From Ctena decussata (taxonomy: Eukaryota; Mollusca; Bivalvia; Lucinida; Lucinidae): a stretch of 64,000 nucleotides of DNA. The notes beneath the pieces were generated by a model. It did not search any database, had not been told where the DNA came from, and saw only the letters and a program-made list of their open reading frames with translations. The DNA is taken from the NCBI GenBank assembly GCA_963989385.1, contig OZ022508.1:55777087-55841086 (forward strand). The letters run 5' to 3'. This document shows positions 28,201 through 43,200 of this stretch, one piece after another. Every line of letters begins with the position of its first letter. Position 1 is the stretch's first letter. Position numbers and translations under genes: made by a program.

Positions 28201-31200
28201 CTGGGACATTTTAAGGTGCATTGGGACACCTCTATGTTTCTCCGTCAATTTTATATAGGGATACACCTTTTGTGATTTCCTATTTGCATCCACAGACAAT
28301 GAACAAAACAGCCTTCTATAAAAGGGGTTAGCTCTTAAAGGAAAGAATTTGCTCCTCTAGGAGCAAATTCTTTGCTTCAAACTGACCCCCACTTAAAAGG
28401 GACGCAAAGATAAAAATGGCAGAATTGCTTTCCCTGATAGTGCACCCATTCACCTTAATATCAGGGCTCAGCCTAGAGGGTGATTTGGGAGAAATAGTCT
28501 CCCTAAGCTGGCTGACTTCTCCCTATTTTGAGCTGAGGGAGAAGTGAAAATGTATAGAACATATAGGGAAACTCAAAATTTGGACCAAAAACTTCTCCCT
28601 TAAGTCCAGAAAATGTTTCAAAACTTCTCCCTGTCTGAAAGCTCTAGGCTGACCCCTGAATATTATACAAGGATTAATGGAAATATACTATATGAGACCT
28701 AAAATCTACAAGGCAGGATTTAGTTCTAACATTAACAAATGATATAAAATTTATATTTCTTTTAATTTTTAATGTTAATGCCTTTTAGAGGAAAAATGTA
28801 TTAAGTCCCTACAATCACTAGCCCAGAGAGTTTGAGCAGAAGTTGGCTTTTGTAAATGACTTAATTTTCACTATAATTTTCTTCTACCGTGCAAAGATAA
28901 AAGACTGAGTTTTCACTTATGATACTTAACAGGACTTTGCCATCAACAAATATCAAACAAGTACTACTTAAGAAGTTTAGTGTGTTAAGCATATGGGTAT
29001 GTGAGTGAGTGAACTCAAGTTTAACAACCCCAAAACATACAGATCATATGGAGATCCGGACCTTTGTTTACAGTCTCATCTAAGAGGGTGCAGAAATGAG
29101 GGACAGAACCTGTGATCCGACCTTGGATTGGTAGCTTAGCACGTAAACCACCAGTCTGACCACCATTGCTCCTCCCATAAGTGGGAGTTCTGTAACTTGA
29201 TGTATCATGGAAAGTTCTCTTTTCCACAAATTTACTATCTTGGACATGACATGACAGACAATCCTCAACCCAGATGACCAGACCTCAACCGTACAATAAT
29301 ATATAATTTCAAAAAAATATTATCGAGAATTTTTCTGATGTGTAAACTCCTTCAAATCACTCACAAACTTATGATAAACCCCTTTGGGCTTCGTTCAGTT
29401 TGTTAGCAGTTCACCTGGATTTACAAATCAATAAAATGAATATCTATAATAAGAACACAAATTATACCATACTACCGTAACAACCCTAAATATTTGGACA
29501 GACAGGTCTGAGCAAACATTGTAGACCCATATCAAACTGCTCCTTAGGAGCAGTTTGATCAGAGTCTACAATGTTTGCCATTCACTTAGCATCATTTGGG
29601 TGCATTAACCTGAGTAAAATTCCTTTTCTAAGAATTTTCGAACAATAATTGATTTGGCTGTCTGAAATTTTAGGGTCATTAAGATATATACATGATTCAA
29701 TCAAACGACAATTACCTTGCTAGTATCAGGATCACAGTAATCAAGAAGAGTATCACAGAAATCGTACCCCATAGACTCAAAGTCTGCTGCACTGAAGTGG
29801 AAGCCCTTCTTTTTACCCAGACTTGACCCACAAAATGTGGCCTGTAAAAAAAAAATAAGACAACATGTGACCTAAGTGGAAGTCCTTCTTTCTACCCAGA
29901 CTTGACCCACAAAATGTGGCCTGAAAGTAAGGCAACATATGCCATCACAAAACTAAAAGGCAAACACCATCATTCAATGAACTTATTACTATGTGAAAAA
30001 CAACTAAGTAGGACATGAACCCAGCAAAGATTCATATCATCCTGGATGCCCAGTCTAATCAGAGTCTTTGCTGTGCACTAAAAAGGTAGCTAAGGGTCTA
30101 AGCAAGCTCCATGCAGACAGCAAAGACTCTGATCTGACTGGGTAGCTGAATGCCACTTTGTTGGTACTGTTGTGTCCCGGCTCAAATTTTATCAGCTATC
30201 CAATTTATTTGGTTATAAGATTGGGGTTTTCTCTTCAAAAACAATCCCAAATATCTAGATGTGTCTTGAGGACAAATTTAGACTATTGGGATTGTACTGA
30301 AAGAGAAAATTCCATCTTATACTATAGGTAAATTATACAAAACTGATTTACATATGTGGGGTAATTTTGGAAGCCCCCCTGTCTTATAGCCAAATAGATA
30401 ATTATAGTCTTTGTAAAATAAAGATTGTGACCCGCTGACATGTTGTGGGTCCTGATAAGACTTTCTACTGTAAGACCAGTGCTCCAGATAAGAAGGGGTA
30501 ATTTAGGGATAAATTTTCATATTTTTCCATAACAAAATATGCTGTACGCCTTCATTAGAACAGTCTCAGTGAGACGGTTCTAATGAGGGGTCACAACATG
30601 TTTTCATTGAGAAATAAGAAAAATTATCTTCAAATTATCCTCAATATCCTCTTTTATCTGGAGCTCTGGTAAGACAAAATATGTTGTGGACTTAGACTAG
30701 GTTTGCCTCTAAGACCAATGAAATCTTTGATGCATTGAGACAAGGAAATCTCAGGCTAGGTTTCAGAGTATTTAGTCTCATACAAGACTTGCCAAGCCTT
30801 AAATACTTTTGAAAACCAGAACTGACCCTCACCCATTGGGGTACGTGAATGGGCAGCCTTGTGCCTCTGCAGCAGAGCTGCAAGTAGATGTAACAGGACC
30901 TGTGTGTCATCTACGATCAGGTAGGTCCTACAAATTCAGAGGCAATGTCTCGATTTGACTGAAATATTGTTTACTGGAACATTAAACCACAACTCAACAA
31001 TAACAACTGGAAACAACTGCCTCTGCTGAAACAACATAGATGTTACTGGTTCCATTCACAACTGCCTCTAAGAATCCAGAGAATATGTTTTTTGTGAAGA
31101 AAACAAAATTCTCAAAACTTTAGCAACGTAAGTTTGGTTGGTTTGGTACCCTGTCTCACCTCCATGGTGTAACTGTTCAGTATACCCATGTTCCACATCA

Positions 31201-34200
31201 CTACTCTGCCAGTTCCCTCTTTACTCTTCTGAATCTTGAACTTGCAGCAATCGAAACTGAACTGTAAAGGGAAAAAATATCATATGACATCACTGTTATT
31301 CAGTGGATAATGTTGTGATGTAAAAATCATATGACCACGTGTGTAATAACATTTTCGCATGTACATGAAACTTCATTGACAATGATCCTCTCAACAATAC
31401 CTTTTCTTATTAAAATAATCTTCATTTTGGAGGCGATAAAAATCCTATTTTAAAGGGTCGTATGATTAAGAAAATCTTACACTTGTGGTCATTTCATATG
31501 AAATTTATGAAACGAGCCTTACAAGTCTTCTGAGAGTTTCATAAATTTCATATGAAATGTCCACTGGTATAAGATCCTCTCTGTGTCAATGATGCACTTT
31601 CAGGGAGATGCAATCTACAAGCTCCATTTTTGCCTTCCTTCTAACTCTTAAAAGCAGAAATAATTTTGATTAAAACCAGAATCATGTAATCACTTTCAGA
31701 ACACTCTGATACCTGGCAATATACCGATATTACTGGATACAACATGCCAGCTCACCTGCACTACAGCACACAAAATGTTATTGGTTATTTTTTTTACTGT
31801 GTGTGTGGAAACATACAAAAAGTGTGCAGTGGTTATCTCTCCCAACTTTGGATCACAGAAGTGTACGTGGGTTTGAATCCTGCTTGGAGCGAGATTTTGA
31901 GACCAAATTGTAACAGTGGTTCATTGCACTGAGCCTTTCACAATCACTTTTCCATCATCCTGATATGACTTAAATACTGCGAAAAGGACACAAAGTCATG
32001 TCATTCATCCATTCATAATTTCCTGTGATCAGCTACTGTCTTTTTCTAACAGGTAAATAAACAAGGTATTTTCAAAATGACACAAAATAGATCATTCACA
32101 AGTAGTTCCTGATGTTCTCATTAGAGCCCTAGATAAGAGGGAGTATTTGGTGATAATTAGGAATAATTTTTGCTAATTCTGCATAAAAACATATGTTGTG
32201 ACCCCTCGTTTGAACTGTCTCGATGAGACAGTTCAGATGAGGGGTCACAATATATGGTTTAATTGAGAAATAAGAAAAATTATCCGTAATTAACACAAAA
32301 TACTACCTCCTATCTACAGCTCTGAAGGCATTGTTAAAATGTCACAAAAAAATAAACATTCAGAAGTATTTCCTGATGTCCTCCTACCTTTCCTGGTGAG
32401 TTTTTGCTGAGCATACATGGAAAGATCCTTTCTCGTAACCGTCGTTGAGGATTGTGACGATTTTCACACCCGTAAATGAACACATTTTGTTTGCGACTGT
32501 GACCGTGCAGGTCACAATAGGCTACTATATCCCTCTCTTGTAGTAACCTGAAGAATATAATAGTTATAAATATTAGTCATGTGACTCAGGGGTGTCAAAT
32601 CAGGGTTCAAATATAGCCCTTTGTCTCCTATGCAGCTGGAAGGGGTGTCACATATCAACACCACATATCCGAACCAAGTTATCATAAATACAGATGCTCA
32701 TTTTTCTGACACTGATACTTGATTTATTACATTCAAACCATTGGTTACTGGCACGGTAAATTATAGCTGATAAACAACTGCCTTGGTCAGATGATATTAA
32801 AACTGAAAAATTAAATGAGACTTACCTATAAGTTGATATTTGATTGAGATTTTGTTTATCCTGAACCACCAATGAATTACAGGAGTGACAGCCCATTAGT
32901 CATGTGATCAGCTTCCGTCTTTGCACTTGATACACGGAATTAGAATCCAAGGGTGGGCCAGTAAAGCTTATAATCCCTTGGTAGTTTAGAAAGATAAACA
33001 AAATCTCAATCCAATGTTGACTTACACGTTAGTTTAATTCAATCTTCCAACCTTGGTTAACTTAACTTTCTGGTTTCGTAACCAGATATTGTCAGGGTCA
33101 CTGACGAGGCTTTATTAGCCGAAACTACGTAGTCTGGCCCATGTTCCTACTTCTGTATGTATTCTCTGCTCTTGAAGGAACTTTTTAAGATTTTAATTGT
33201 ACTTCACTGCAGCTGGTGTTGTGCCGTGTGGAGGCCGTAAAAGTCTCCCCGTACATCATCCATAGTGCAGATTATATTTTATTTACATCCTTTGAGATCG
33301 GAGGATAGATTCTGAGAAATCTAAAATTTGAGATTGATGATGAATATTATTCTAGATCATCGTCGTTTATATTATTTTGATCCTTTTGAAACTAATCAGT
33401 CTTTGAATCGACTGCCCAATTAAAATTATGAAATTACAGTATACTTTTTTCTGGTTTCGTAACCAGATATTGTCAGGGTCACTGACGAGGCTTTATTAGC
33501 CGAAACTACATAGTCTGGCCCATGTTCCTACTTCTGTATGTATTCTCTGCTCTTGAAGGAACTTTTTAAGATTTTTATTATCAAAGTATTCAGAGTCCAT
33601 GACTCATGAGAAGTGAACACAATCAAGATCTATTTTCAACAGAATCACCTTCCACAACTTATTCTTTCCTTTAAACAATAGCTAAAAGAGTTTGATATCT
33701 TTGAACAGTTGTCAGTTGATAAGGCTAAAAACTTCACTAATGTCTCAGACATGAAAATACTCACTTCTGACCTTTAATCTGCAGTGTTTTTCAGCTACAA
33801 TGTCCTTCTATGCATATATGACTTGTGATCAATATTCTTATTTATTTACGGTCAGTCTCTCCAGCATAAATTTGTCATAGACTTGATGGGTATACTAGCA
33901 GGATGCTTGACCCTACTATTTTCATTTTTGCCTGTCTTCTATATGGAGGTCAGCTCTGAATGGAAAGAATTTGCTCCTTTGCTTTAAGAGTAGACCCCAC
34001 TTTGGAACAGATACACTGTCCTGAGAAACAAACAAGAAGTCACAGAAGTTGTTTTTCTTTGTAAAAACTTTTGGAAAATCATGGCGGTGTACCCATTCAT
34101 TCCCTGGCTGAGAAATCCTGTCTTTCAACTACATCTGAAAATACATCCTTGACTCATGTCATCTGGGGTCTGATAACAGCAGAATTGTAATTCCTACAAA

Positions 34201-37200
34201 TGCTGGACAGTCTGCAGCATCTTATCCAAATTTACCTTCTAATCATTTGTTTAGTATGCCACACAGAGGGGTAGGAGTCTTTGAGCACAGTCTTGTAATT
34301 TCTATTTAAATCTCGTCCTGCCAGAGAGCACCGATAATTACCGACTATCACTCCGTCAGGATTCAACATTGGCACTATTTTGAAGATGAACGTGTCTCGT
34401 AGTAACTGTAACGATAAATTTAGAAAATTATTTAAGATAAATGGGTATACTTTCAAGGAAAGCAACATTGGCATTTTCATTTCCGCCACCCTTCTCAATG
34501 GCGGGTCAACTCTTTGTAGGTCTAAGGAACCCCAAATCATCCAGGCTGCAATCTTAGGATCATTTCTAGGTCTCCAAATGATACATTACTAAAGTCAAAC
34601 AGAAAACCATAAGCCAACAGCTAACCTAAAATGCTGCCAGGTACCAATTGTTCAAAGCATTGTTAGCTTAAGGAAGTCATCGGTCAAGGATTTGCTAGGT
34701 TGTCTAGCAGACATAAAGTCGAGTCTGCTTATATCAAGTGAGAAGAACTGCAAAAGTTCCTCACATTTTTGGCAAAAATGGCATTTGATTTGAAAATATG
34801 TAGTTAAGTTTTAAAAGGGGGGCCCTGAAGTATGTGATTTTTTACATATTTGGCCATTAAAACATATCGCCACCACACATTCTCAAAAGTCTTATCTAGT
34901 CAACCCCTTCCCCTCCCCCACCCTGCTCCCTCCCCTCTAACACCCTCCTTCTCCACATGTACCTGAAACCCTGTAAGGAATGAGATGTATACCTTAGCAT
35001 CAGCTGAGTTGCTACAGAGATAATCCAGAAAGCCCTTCATCATCCAGCTAGCGTTACTCTCCCCAGGATGAACTCTTGACGTCAACACCACAGCTTTCTT
35101 GTGCTGAAACATTTCATCAACATCAACAGTAAAGTACTGATATAAAACAGATTTTCATTCCAATACCTTAATAGTATCTTTTTCAATAACATAAATATTC
35201 TATCTTTTGTTGGTCATCTATTATAAGAATTCCATGGAAGACAGTGAGTGTCTCACCTGTCTGCCCATTTTCATAAAACAGAGCTTAACTGAAAACTGAA
35301 TGAAAATTTCCCCAAACACTGCCAACAATACTGGTAGTCACAGCCAAGAAAAAAGAACTGTTTTAACACAAACTAGTCCAGTGTGAAATTTTGTGACTAT
35401 TAATACACTGCAATTATTTGTGCAGTATAACAACATTTTCTAAGCTAGCATTAAGGTATATGGGTACACCCCCATGTGTTCCAGCCACTTTTTCCAACAG
35501 AACAACTTCTGTGGCTTCCAATTTGCTTCCCTGGATAGCATAGCCTTTCCAGATAGGAGTCTTCTCTTAAAAGAACAACTTTGCTCTCAAAGGGGTAAAT
35601 AATATCCTTTAAGAGCTGACCCCCACTGAGAAGGGAGGCAAAAATAAAAATGGCAGAGCTGCTTGTCCTGAATATGTACTCATATCCCTAATAATGAAAA
35701 TATTCATGATTGTTTGAATTCCCTTAATGGTTCCTTGCACTTATTTAGACAATAACCATTTCTCAAACCATTTCCGTCTGGAAAACAAAATTTTGAGGTC
35801 ACAGTACAGAGAACCATCCCAGTAACATTGTTTTCCACTCACCTTAATGTCCTCTGGATTTTGAGAAGGTGAGGTAATGGTTAAAACATAGACTAGATTT
35901 CCAGCTAAAGTTCGACACAAAACACGCTGTTTACAGATCTTAGATTTTACTGGATCATTTGACAGGTCCAGTAAGTAATCCTGTAAGTCAGTGTACGTGT
36001 ATGGATAACAATGAGAGAAATACACAGTATCTCCTTTATGAGGCACATCTGTAGTCCAAGTCATGGAATAAAATGGCCGCTCTCCTTTGGACGTTTCATA
36101 CCTGAAAATGCAATGTGAATTGAAATCCATGTTCCTTTCAACACTTTAAGGGCCAAACAAGCAGATGACAGACTTTACATCTGCAAAAATTTCTAAACGT
36201 ATTTCGTCCAAGCTATATCATACTGAGAAGTCAAAGACTAGGTTGCAATCAATGAGGGCAGCTCATGATAACCCACCAATCTGGCCCAGAGGTTATAAAA
36301 CTTGAGTACATTCTCAAACTCAAAATAAAGCACACTGATTGGCTGCTTCCAAGCACATGCTCAGAAGCAGCCAATAAGTGTGCTTTATTTCGAGTTTGAG
36401 ATTAAACTTAAGTTTCATAACCTCCGACCCTGTATCTATGCTGCTTGCAAATTTATTTGCTTATTTTTTGGCACTTTAAGGAGTAAATCCAATATTTAGC
36501 ATAAATTTTCATAAATTACTCTCGATTGAATCGAAATTCCTGAATTTTGTATATGGTTTATGAAAGGACTGAAAACCACAGACCCAGGATAGATTCTAGG
36601 ACTTGTTTTTTATATAGAACACTGGATATTAACTATCAGATACACTGTAAGGTGCAATAATTCAACGTTTTGAAAAAATACTGATTTGAAAATCCTTCTT
36701 GCAGATGCTATTATGTTCAGTTCTGTTCAAAAATGCTGAACAAACTAAGCTAAAACCACAAAATTTTCTTCAATATCTGTTCACACTCAAACTTGCTCAC
36801 AGCAATGTCAGGTCAACATATTTCTATTGCTTTTCTTTTTTACTTTACAAATACCCAGGGTATTTAGCATAATCATGTTTTTATGATAAACAGTTGTAAA
36901 AACTCCTACATTCAGTTTATTACCGAATATCTGTTTTTTTCACAACAAATACCAACTTAGTATATTTCGTAGTCTTACTTGAGGTTATTTCGGTAGTATT
37001 TTATACTCAAACCACAGCGCTTCCATCCTATTTTCTTTTGAAGGGCATCCTTTTCACTGTACATCAATGGCTTCATCCCATAGTTATACAGACTGTCAGG
37101 CTGAAAAATAACACCAAATGGCTCATCAAGTCTTAGACAGAGGTCCAAGTAAGGTGAGTATTTGACAATAATTCTTGGATATTTTTTATTCCTTCATTGG

Positions 37201-40200
37201 AACATACATTGTGACCCCCATTAGAACCGTCTCGATGAGACGGTTCTAATGAGGCGTCACAACGTATGTTCTAATGGAGGAATAAAACTATCCCAAAATG
37301 GGGACTCTGGTCTAGATCAGGCAAAGTTTTTGAAACTCTGCATCGTGGGAGTACATGCAAATCTCTTTATAGTATAGTGCATTATACCTCAGTTCATGAT
37401 ATACACATGTAACATGAAAACTCCATATCAATGTCTCAACTCAATCGACTCAAGAACATACATTACTGAGGCAATTCCAATAAAACTTAACAAGGGCTTC
37501 GCAAGCCGCGCATAATACGCCCTTTTCAATATCCTAAAGGAGTTACAGAATGAACAAGATTGTTTACAAAAGGATAGACAGGCAGACAAACAGGGGCAAC
37601 CATTCTATAATTAACTAGAACTGTCAGTGAATCTGACTATACCCCCGCTTAATTGCTTAAATCAAATGATGTTATTTTCGTAACAAAAAGCATAAAGAGG
37701 GAGAGGAATCATTGTTACCATGTATACCAAAAATGAATGGTTGCTGTGAAATCTGTTACAAACAAGAGCTGTCGCCTGACAGCATAGCTCGCCTGAATTG
37801 GTGCTTGCCCATCACACAGCCGCTATGGTGGTGTGGACTGCTATGCATAAAACTTCATGCAAGCATGTCCATAATGAAAACACATTTATTAACAAAAGCT
37901 ATCTCAGCAATAAGTCTTAAAATAAAATTAGAATAAAAGCATCGTAAACGACTGCGTAATACCCCGCCACTTCAAACCTTTCATAGCTTTTTTTTCATGA
38001 TTTCATACTTGTATATAGCTCCAGGACTGGGACAGATAATTAACCTCCTGATAAAATTGTAACCGTCACTAGATTATTGCTTTGATCATTTGTTACATGT
38101 TTCATAAAAATTCCTTTCAGTTCTGATTTTATACATGTACAGTCAAACCTGTCTTAAGGGGTCACCCCATGGGACCCACAAAAATTGGCTGCTTAAGACA
38201 GGTGACCCCTTAATACAGGTTCATTTGCACTGTATTTTGGTCTAAGGGATCCCCAAAAAGTGGCTGTTAAAGACAGGTGACCCCTTAATACAGTGACCCT
38301 TTTAGACAGGTTCGACTGTATATATGCCCGTGGCAGGGGCAGATAACCCTGCTAGACTTAATTCTGGTTGTAAAATAAAGCTAATGTTACTTATATCATT
38401 TCTGTGAAATTTCATAAAGATGTACCAAAAATCTGATTTTATATGGATTTTTTCATGATTTTATACATGTATAAAGCCCTGTGCCAGGGGCAGACAACCC
38501 CTGGGAACAAAATTTTGATCACGACAGAAAGCTTATATTGCTAGGATAAGCTGTAGCAAGTTTCAGGAAAATCACTTTCAACCCTGATTTTATACAGAAC
38601 TTTTTATTATTTTATACATGTATACAGCCCCGGGGCAGGGGCAGATAACCACTGGGGACAAAATTTTGATCATGACTGAAAGCTTATATTGCTTGGACAA
38701 GCTGTAGCAAATTTCAGGAAAATCACTTCAAACCCTGCAGGGCTGTGGAAATACCAAAATTTTCTGCTTGTCCATGGACAAGTAAATAGACAAAATTCAC
38801 TTGTCCAAACAAATACTTAATTGCCCAGAAAAAAGGTACACATGAAATAAGGAAAGAATAGAAGATAATGAATACATGATGACAGTTTTTGGCTGCTTTG
38901 AATTTAACATTTAAATTTCGAATTAAAGCATATGTTCTGGGCACCTGTTGGAATTCTAACAGGAACCCACAACATTTGTTTTCATGAGAAAATATGAAAA
39001 ATATCTCAGAATTATCCTGAAATACTTCCACTGATGACACTTTGAATACTTGTCCCAACAAGTAAACTGAAGTTTCTCACTTGTCCAGAGTGAAACAGGA
39101 CAAGTAGGACAAGTCAGGCATATTATTTCCACAGCCCTGAACTTATACAGAATTTTTCATGATTTTATACATGTATATAGCCCCGGGGCAGGGGCAGATA
39201 ACCCTGGTGGACAAAATTCTGCTAACAACAGAAAAAAAAAATTATTTCAATCATTTCTGTTGAAATTTCATTATGATATTTCAAAGTGTAAAGGAATTAC
39301 AGACCAAAAACCACTTTTGCGACAATGACAAGGGCAATAACTCTGTCACAAGATATCGAAATTTGCCCATTAATAATCCCAACCAAGATATTCCCAAGAC
39401 CAATTCATATGCCAAGTTTGAAGAAAATCCTTTAATAAATACTCAAGTTATCCAACGGAAACGAAGTGCTCACGGACGGACGGACAGACAGACAGACGTA
39501 CGTACGACGGACGGACAGACACACGGACAGCCAGCGGGAAAACATAATACCCCGCCACTAACGTGTGGCGGGGTATAATAAAAAAAATGAAATGAAATTT
39601 CAAAGTCCATGAGCTTGAGGTATAAAATAAAACTGATGGGTGGGGGTGGGGGGGGGGGGCTATGTGGACTGCCATGCATAAAACTTCATGCAAGCATGTC
39701 CATAATGAAACCACATTTATAAACAAAAGCTATCTCAGAAATAAGTTTTAAAATAAAATTAAAATAAAAAAAATGAAATGAAATTTCAAAGTCCATGAGC
39801 TTGAGGTATAAAATAAAACTGATGGGTGGGGGTGGGGTGGGGGGGGGGGGGGGGGTGGGGGGGGGGGGGGCTATGTGGACTGCCATGCATAAAACTTCAT
39901 GCAAGCATGTCCATAATGAAACCACATTTATAAACAAAAGCTATCTCAGAAATAAGTTTTAAAATAAAGTTAAAATAAAAAAAAATGAAATGAAATTTCA
40001 AAGTCCATGAGCTTGAGGTAAAAAAACTGACGGGTAGGGGGGAGAGGGTAGGGGGGGGGGGGGGGGGGGCTAGTATGTATCAAAACCCTGAACCATTATC
40101 TAACATCAGCCCAAGTATTAGTATCAACTGAGTCCATCATCGTGGCACTGTGAAATTATGTCTTCATGAATATAAAACTTGAACCAAAATCTTTAAAACA

Positions 40201-43200
40201 AAATTCTAAGTCGATGACCTTGACTTCAAGGTCACCCAGTGGGGTAAGTATAAGGTGTTTTGTAAAAACTCAGAAAAAGAGTCTAACATCAGTTCAAGTA
40301 TAAACTAAATCTCTGCAAAGCATTATGAATCAGTATGCAATTACAAAACTTTAAAAAAAGACAAAAATTTCCTAAGTCCCTGACCTTGACATCAAGATCA
40401 CTGAGTGGGGTTGGGGTAGTACTCTGTAGATCTAACTACAGTGCAAATATAAAAAGAATTCATCTCTGGGTTCAGGAGATATGTGCCTTTAAAAAACTTT
40501 AACCAAAACATCCGATCAATAAAAAGACAATATTCTAAGTCCATGACCTTGACATCAAGGTCACAGAGGGGGGTGGGGGTAGTACCTTCGAAAACTTTAG
40601 ACCAATATCTAACTTTAGTGCAAGTATCAAAGGAATCCATCCATGGGTTCAGGAGATATTGGGCTTTATAAAACTTGAACCAAAACATCCAGTCCAAAAA
40701 AAACACCAAGTTTCTAAGTCCATGACCTTGACATCAAGGTCACAGAGTGGGGTGGGGGTGGTACCCTGTTAAACCTTAGACCAATATCTAACTACAGTGC
40801 AAGTATCAAAAGAATCCATCCATGGGTTAAGGAGATATAGGTCTTTAAAAAACTTTAACCAAAACATCCAATTCGAACGCCGACGCGGACGCGGACGCGG
40901 ATGCCGACGCCGTGGTGACAACAATAGCTCTTCCTGAACTTTCGTTCAGGCGAGCTAAAAATTACATTATTCAAAGTCAGGAGAGAAAGAAAATTGAAAA
41001 TATAGGGAAGAATAAGCAGGAGAAGACTGGTTATCAATCCCACAATACAACAAGTTATCATCAACCTGCATACAAAAATCCCTACTCTAACTTACAGAAT
41101 GATGCATAGAAATCTTTTGCGAAAAAAATGCATTATTCAAAGTAAAGAGAGAAAGAAAATCAGAAAATTACAGGGAATAAAAAGAGGAGAAGTCTGGTTC
41201 TCAATCACACAATACAGGAAGTCATCATTAACCTGCATACCAAATATGACTACTCTAGCTTGCATGGTTGTGGAGAAATCTTTGACAAAAAATTTTATTA
41301 TTCAAAGTATGGAAAGAAAGAATATTGGACAAATACAGGGAAGAATAAGCAGAAAAAGGCTGGTTCTCAATCCAAAGTTACAACATATCGTCATCAACCT
41401 GCATACCAATTATGACTACTCTAGCTTGCATGGTTGTGGAGAAATCTTTGACAAAAAATTTCATTATTCAAAGTAGGGAAAGAAAGAAAATCAGACAAAT
41501 ACAGGGAAGAATAAGCAGGAGAAGGCTGGTTCCCAATCCCACGATACAACATGTCGTCATCAACCTGCATAACAAATATGACTACTCTAGCTTGCATGGT
41601 TGTGGAGAAATCTTTCACGAAAAATTTCATTATTCAAAGTATGGAAAGAAAGAAAATTGGACAAATACAGGGAAGAATAAGCAGAAAAAGGCTGGTTCTC
41701 AATCCCACAATACAACATGTCGTCATCAACCTGTATGCCAAATATGACCAGTCTAGCTTGTATGGTTGTGAAGAAATCTTTGATGAAAAATTTGATCAAA
41801 TGGGGAACAGAAGGACAGACGGAAGGATGGACAGATGGACGGACGGACGGACAGATGTAAACCAGTATACCCCCCCACTTTGAAGAAGTGCAACATCATC
41901 TGCAACATCATCTAAATATTTAACACATGATATACTGTTAGTATTCCAAGGTAAGTTGAACCAGAGGACCATTGGTCCTGTAGCTCACCTGAGTCCATTC
42001 ATCCTTAACACTCAAGAGTAAGAAACACTGAAGTAAGTTGTACAATTCGGCCTAATTTCAACTTTGACTGAGTTGTTATGCTTGTCCTAGTAAAAATTAG
42101 CAAGTTTGATGAAGTTACAATAAAAAAAACATGCTTGTAAAACTTTTTGCCTAAATATTGCAGTAACACAGAAATAAATGCCAATTTACACTTTTCCCAA
42201 TACAAGTCTATGGAAACTTTAAAATGCCATAGTAATGAAACCATGTGGGCAACAATAATAAAAAACAATATTTACCTAGTGGCTAATGTCATGAACATGT
42301 ATGTAAAGAATCAGCTTCATCCCCTTATATGGTTTTTGAGGAAAAGATTTTTAAATATTTTTTTCAAAAATATTTCCTTAATATTGCCATGGCAACAAAT
42401 CAAATTCGGCAATTTGGACAAAATTAATAGGAATCATAGAGGACTACTCAAGCAAAATTTCTGTAGATAAAAATCCAAAAATAACTGCAGGGAGATAGCA
42501 AAAACTGCAGCTTTCCATTTTTCCCATTATATTTCAATGGAAACTATAAGTTGTCATACCAACCTATCCGCTGAAGCAAATGCCATAAAAAAACTGTAAT
42601 TCTATAGAGTCTTGTACAAAGATCTGTTCTGTAAAGTTTGAGCTTTATCGGCAACATAGTTTCTGCAAAAATGATATTTTAATATTTTTTCTATTTTTAA
42701 CCATTCGGTTGCATTGGCAATCAGCCAAATTGCGCAATTTACATGAATTTCGTGTGGTTGATAGAGGACTACTCAAGGAACATTTCTGTAAAAGTTTTGT
42801 CAAAATATCTGCAGTCACATAGCAATAAATGCAAATTTTCAATTTTCCCATTATAAGTCAATGGCAACTTTAAGTTGCCATAGCAACCAAACTGCTGGAG
42901 CAATTGCCAAGAAAAACAGTATTTTTATAGATGGTAGTACCTAGATCCTTTCTGTGAAGTTTGAGCTTTATTGGTTGTTATGTATAGTCTCTGAGGAGAT
43001 GATTTTTTAATATCTTTTCTATTTTTAACCATTCGGTTGCCATGGCAACCAGCCTAATTGTGCAATTTACATAAAGTTCACGTGGTTTATAGAGGACTAC
43101 TCAAGAAACATTTCTGTAAAAGTTTTGTCAAAATATCTGCAGTGACATAGCAATAAATGCAAATTTTCAATTTTCCCATTATAAGTCAATGGCAACTTTA

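Larger units (their letters stand above)
22268..29715. other. Intron 14
   Basis: 7.4-kb intron with a poly-A-tailed insertion, two minus-strand SINEs and several MITEs. A 194-codon ORF at 24870-25454 runs across repeat sequence and is not a gene. Confidence 0.65.
37758..39580 (+). mobile_element. Tandem-repeat element H2 with nested MITEs
   Basis: Starts ACAAGAGCTGTCGCCTGACA and carries monomers containing GATTTTATACATGTATATAG and GGGGCAGATAACC. A GACG/GACA microsatellite (39474-39530) follows, and it ends in the hairpin CCCCGCCACTAACGTGTGGC. Two unrelated MITEs (38138-38320, 38738-39139) inserted into it. Same design as H1. Confidence 0.75.

Noticed and set aside
39448..39937. Pro-rich minus-strand ORFs around the C-runs
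   Set aside because: Poly-Pro comes from the poly-G tracts, and the same peptide repeats with each DNA unit.
41099..41883. Overlapping plus-strand ORFs with repeated [10 protein letters not shown] peptides
   Set aside because: Translation of the 167-bp minisatellite. Period and stops show no coding constraint.
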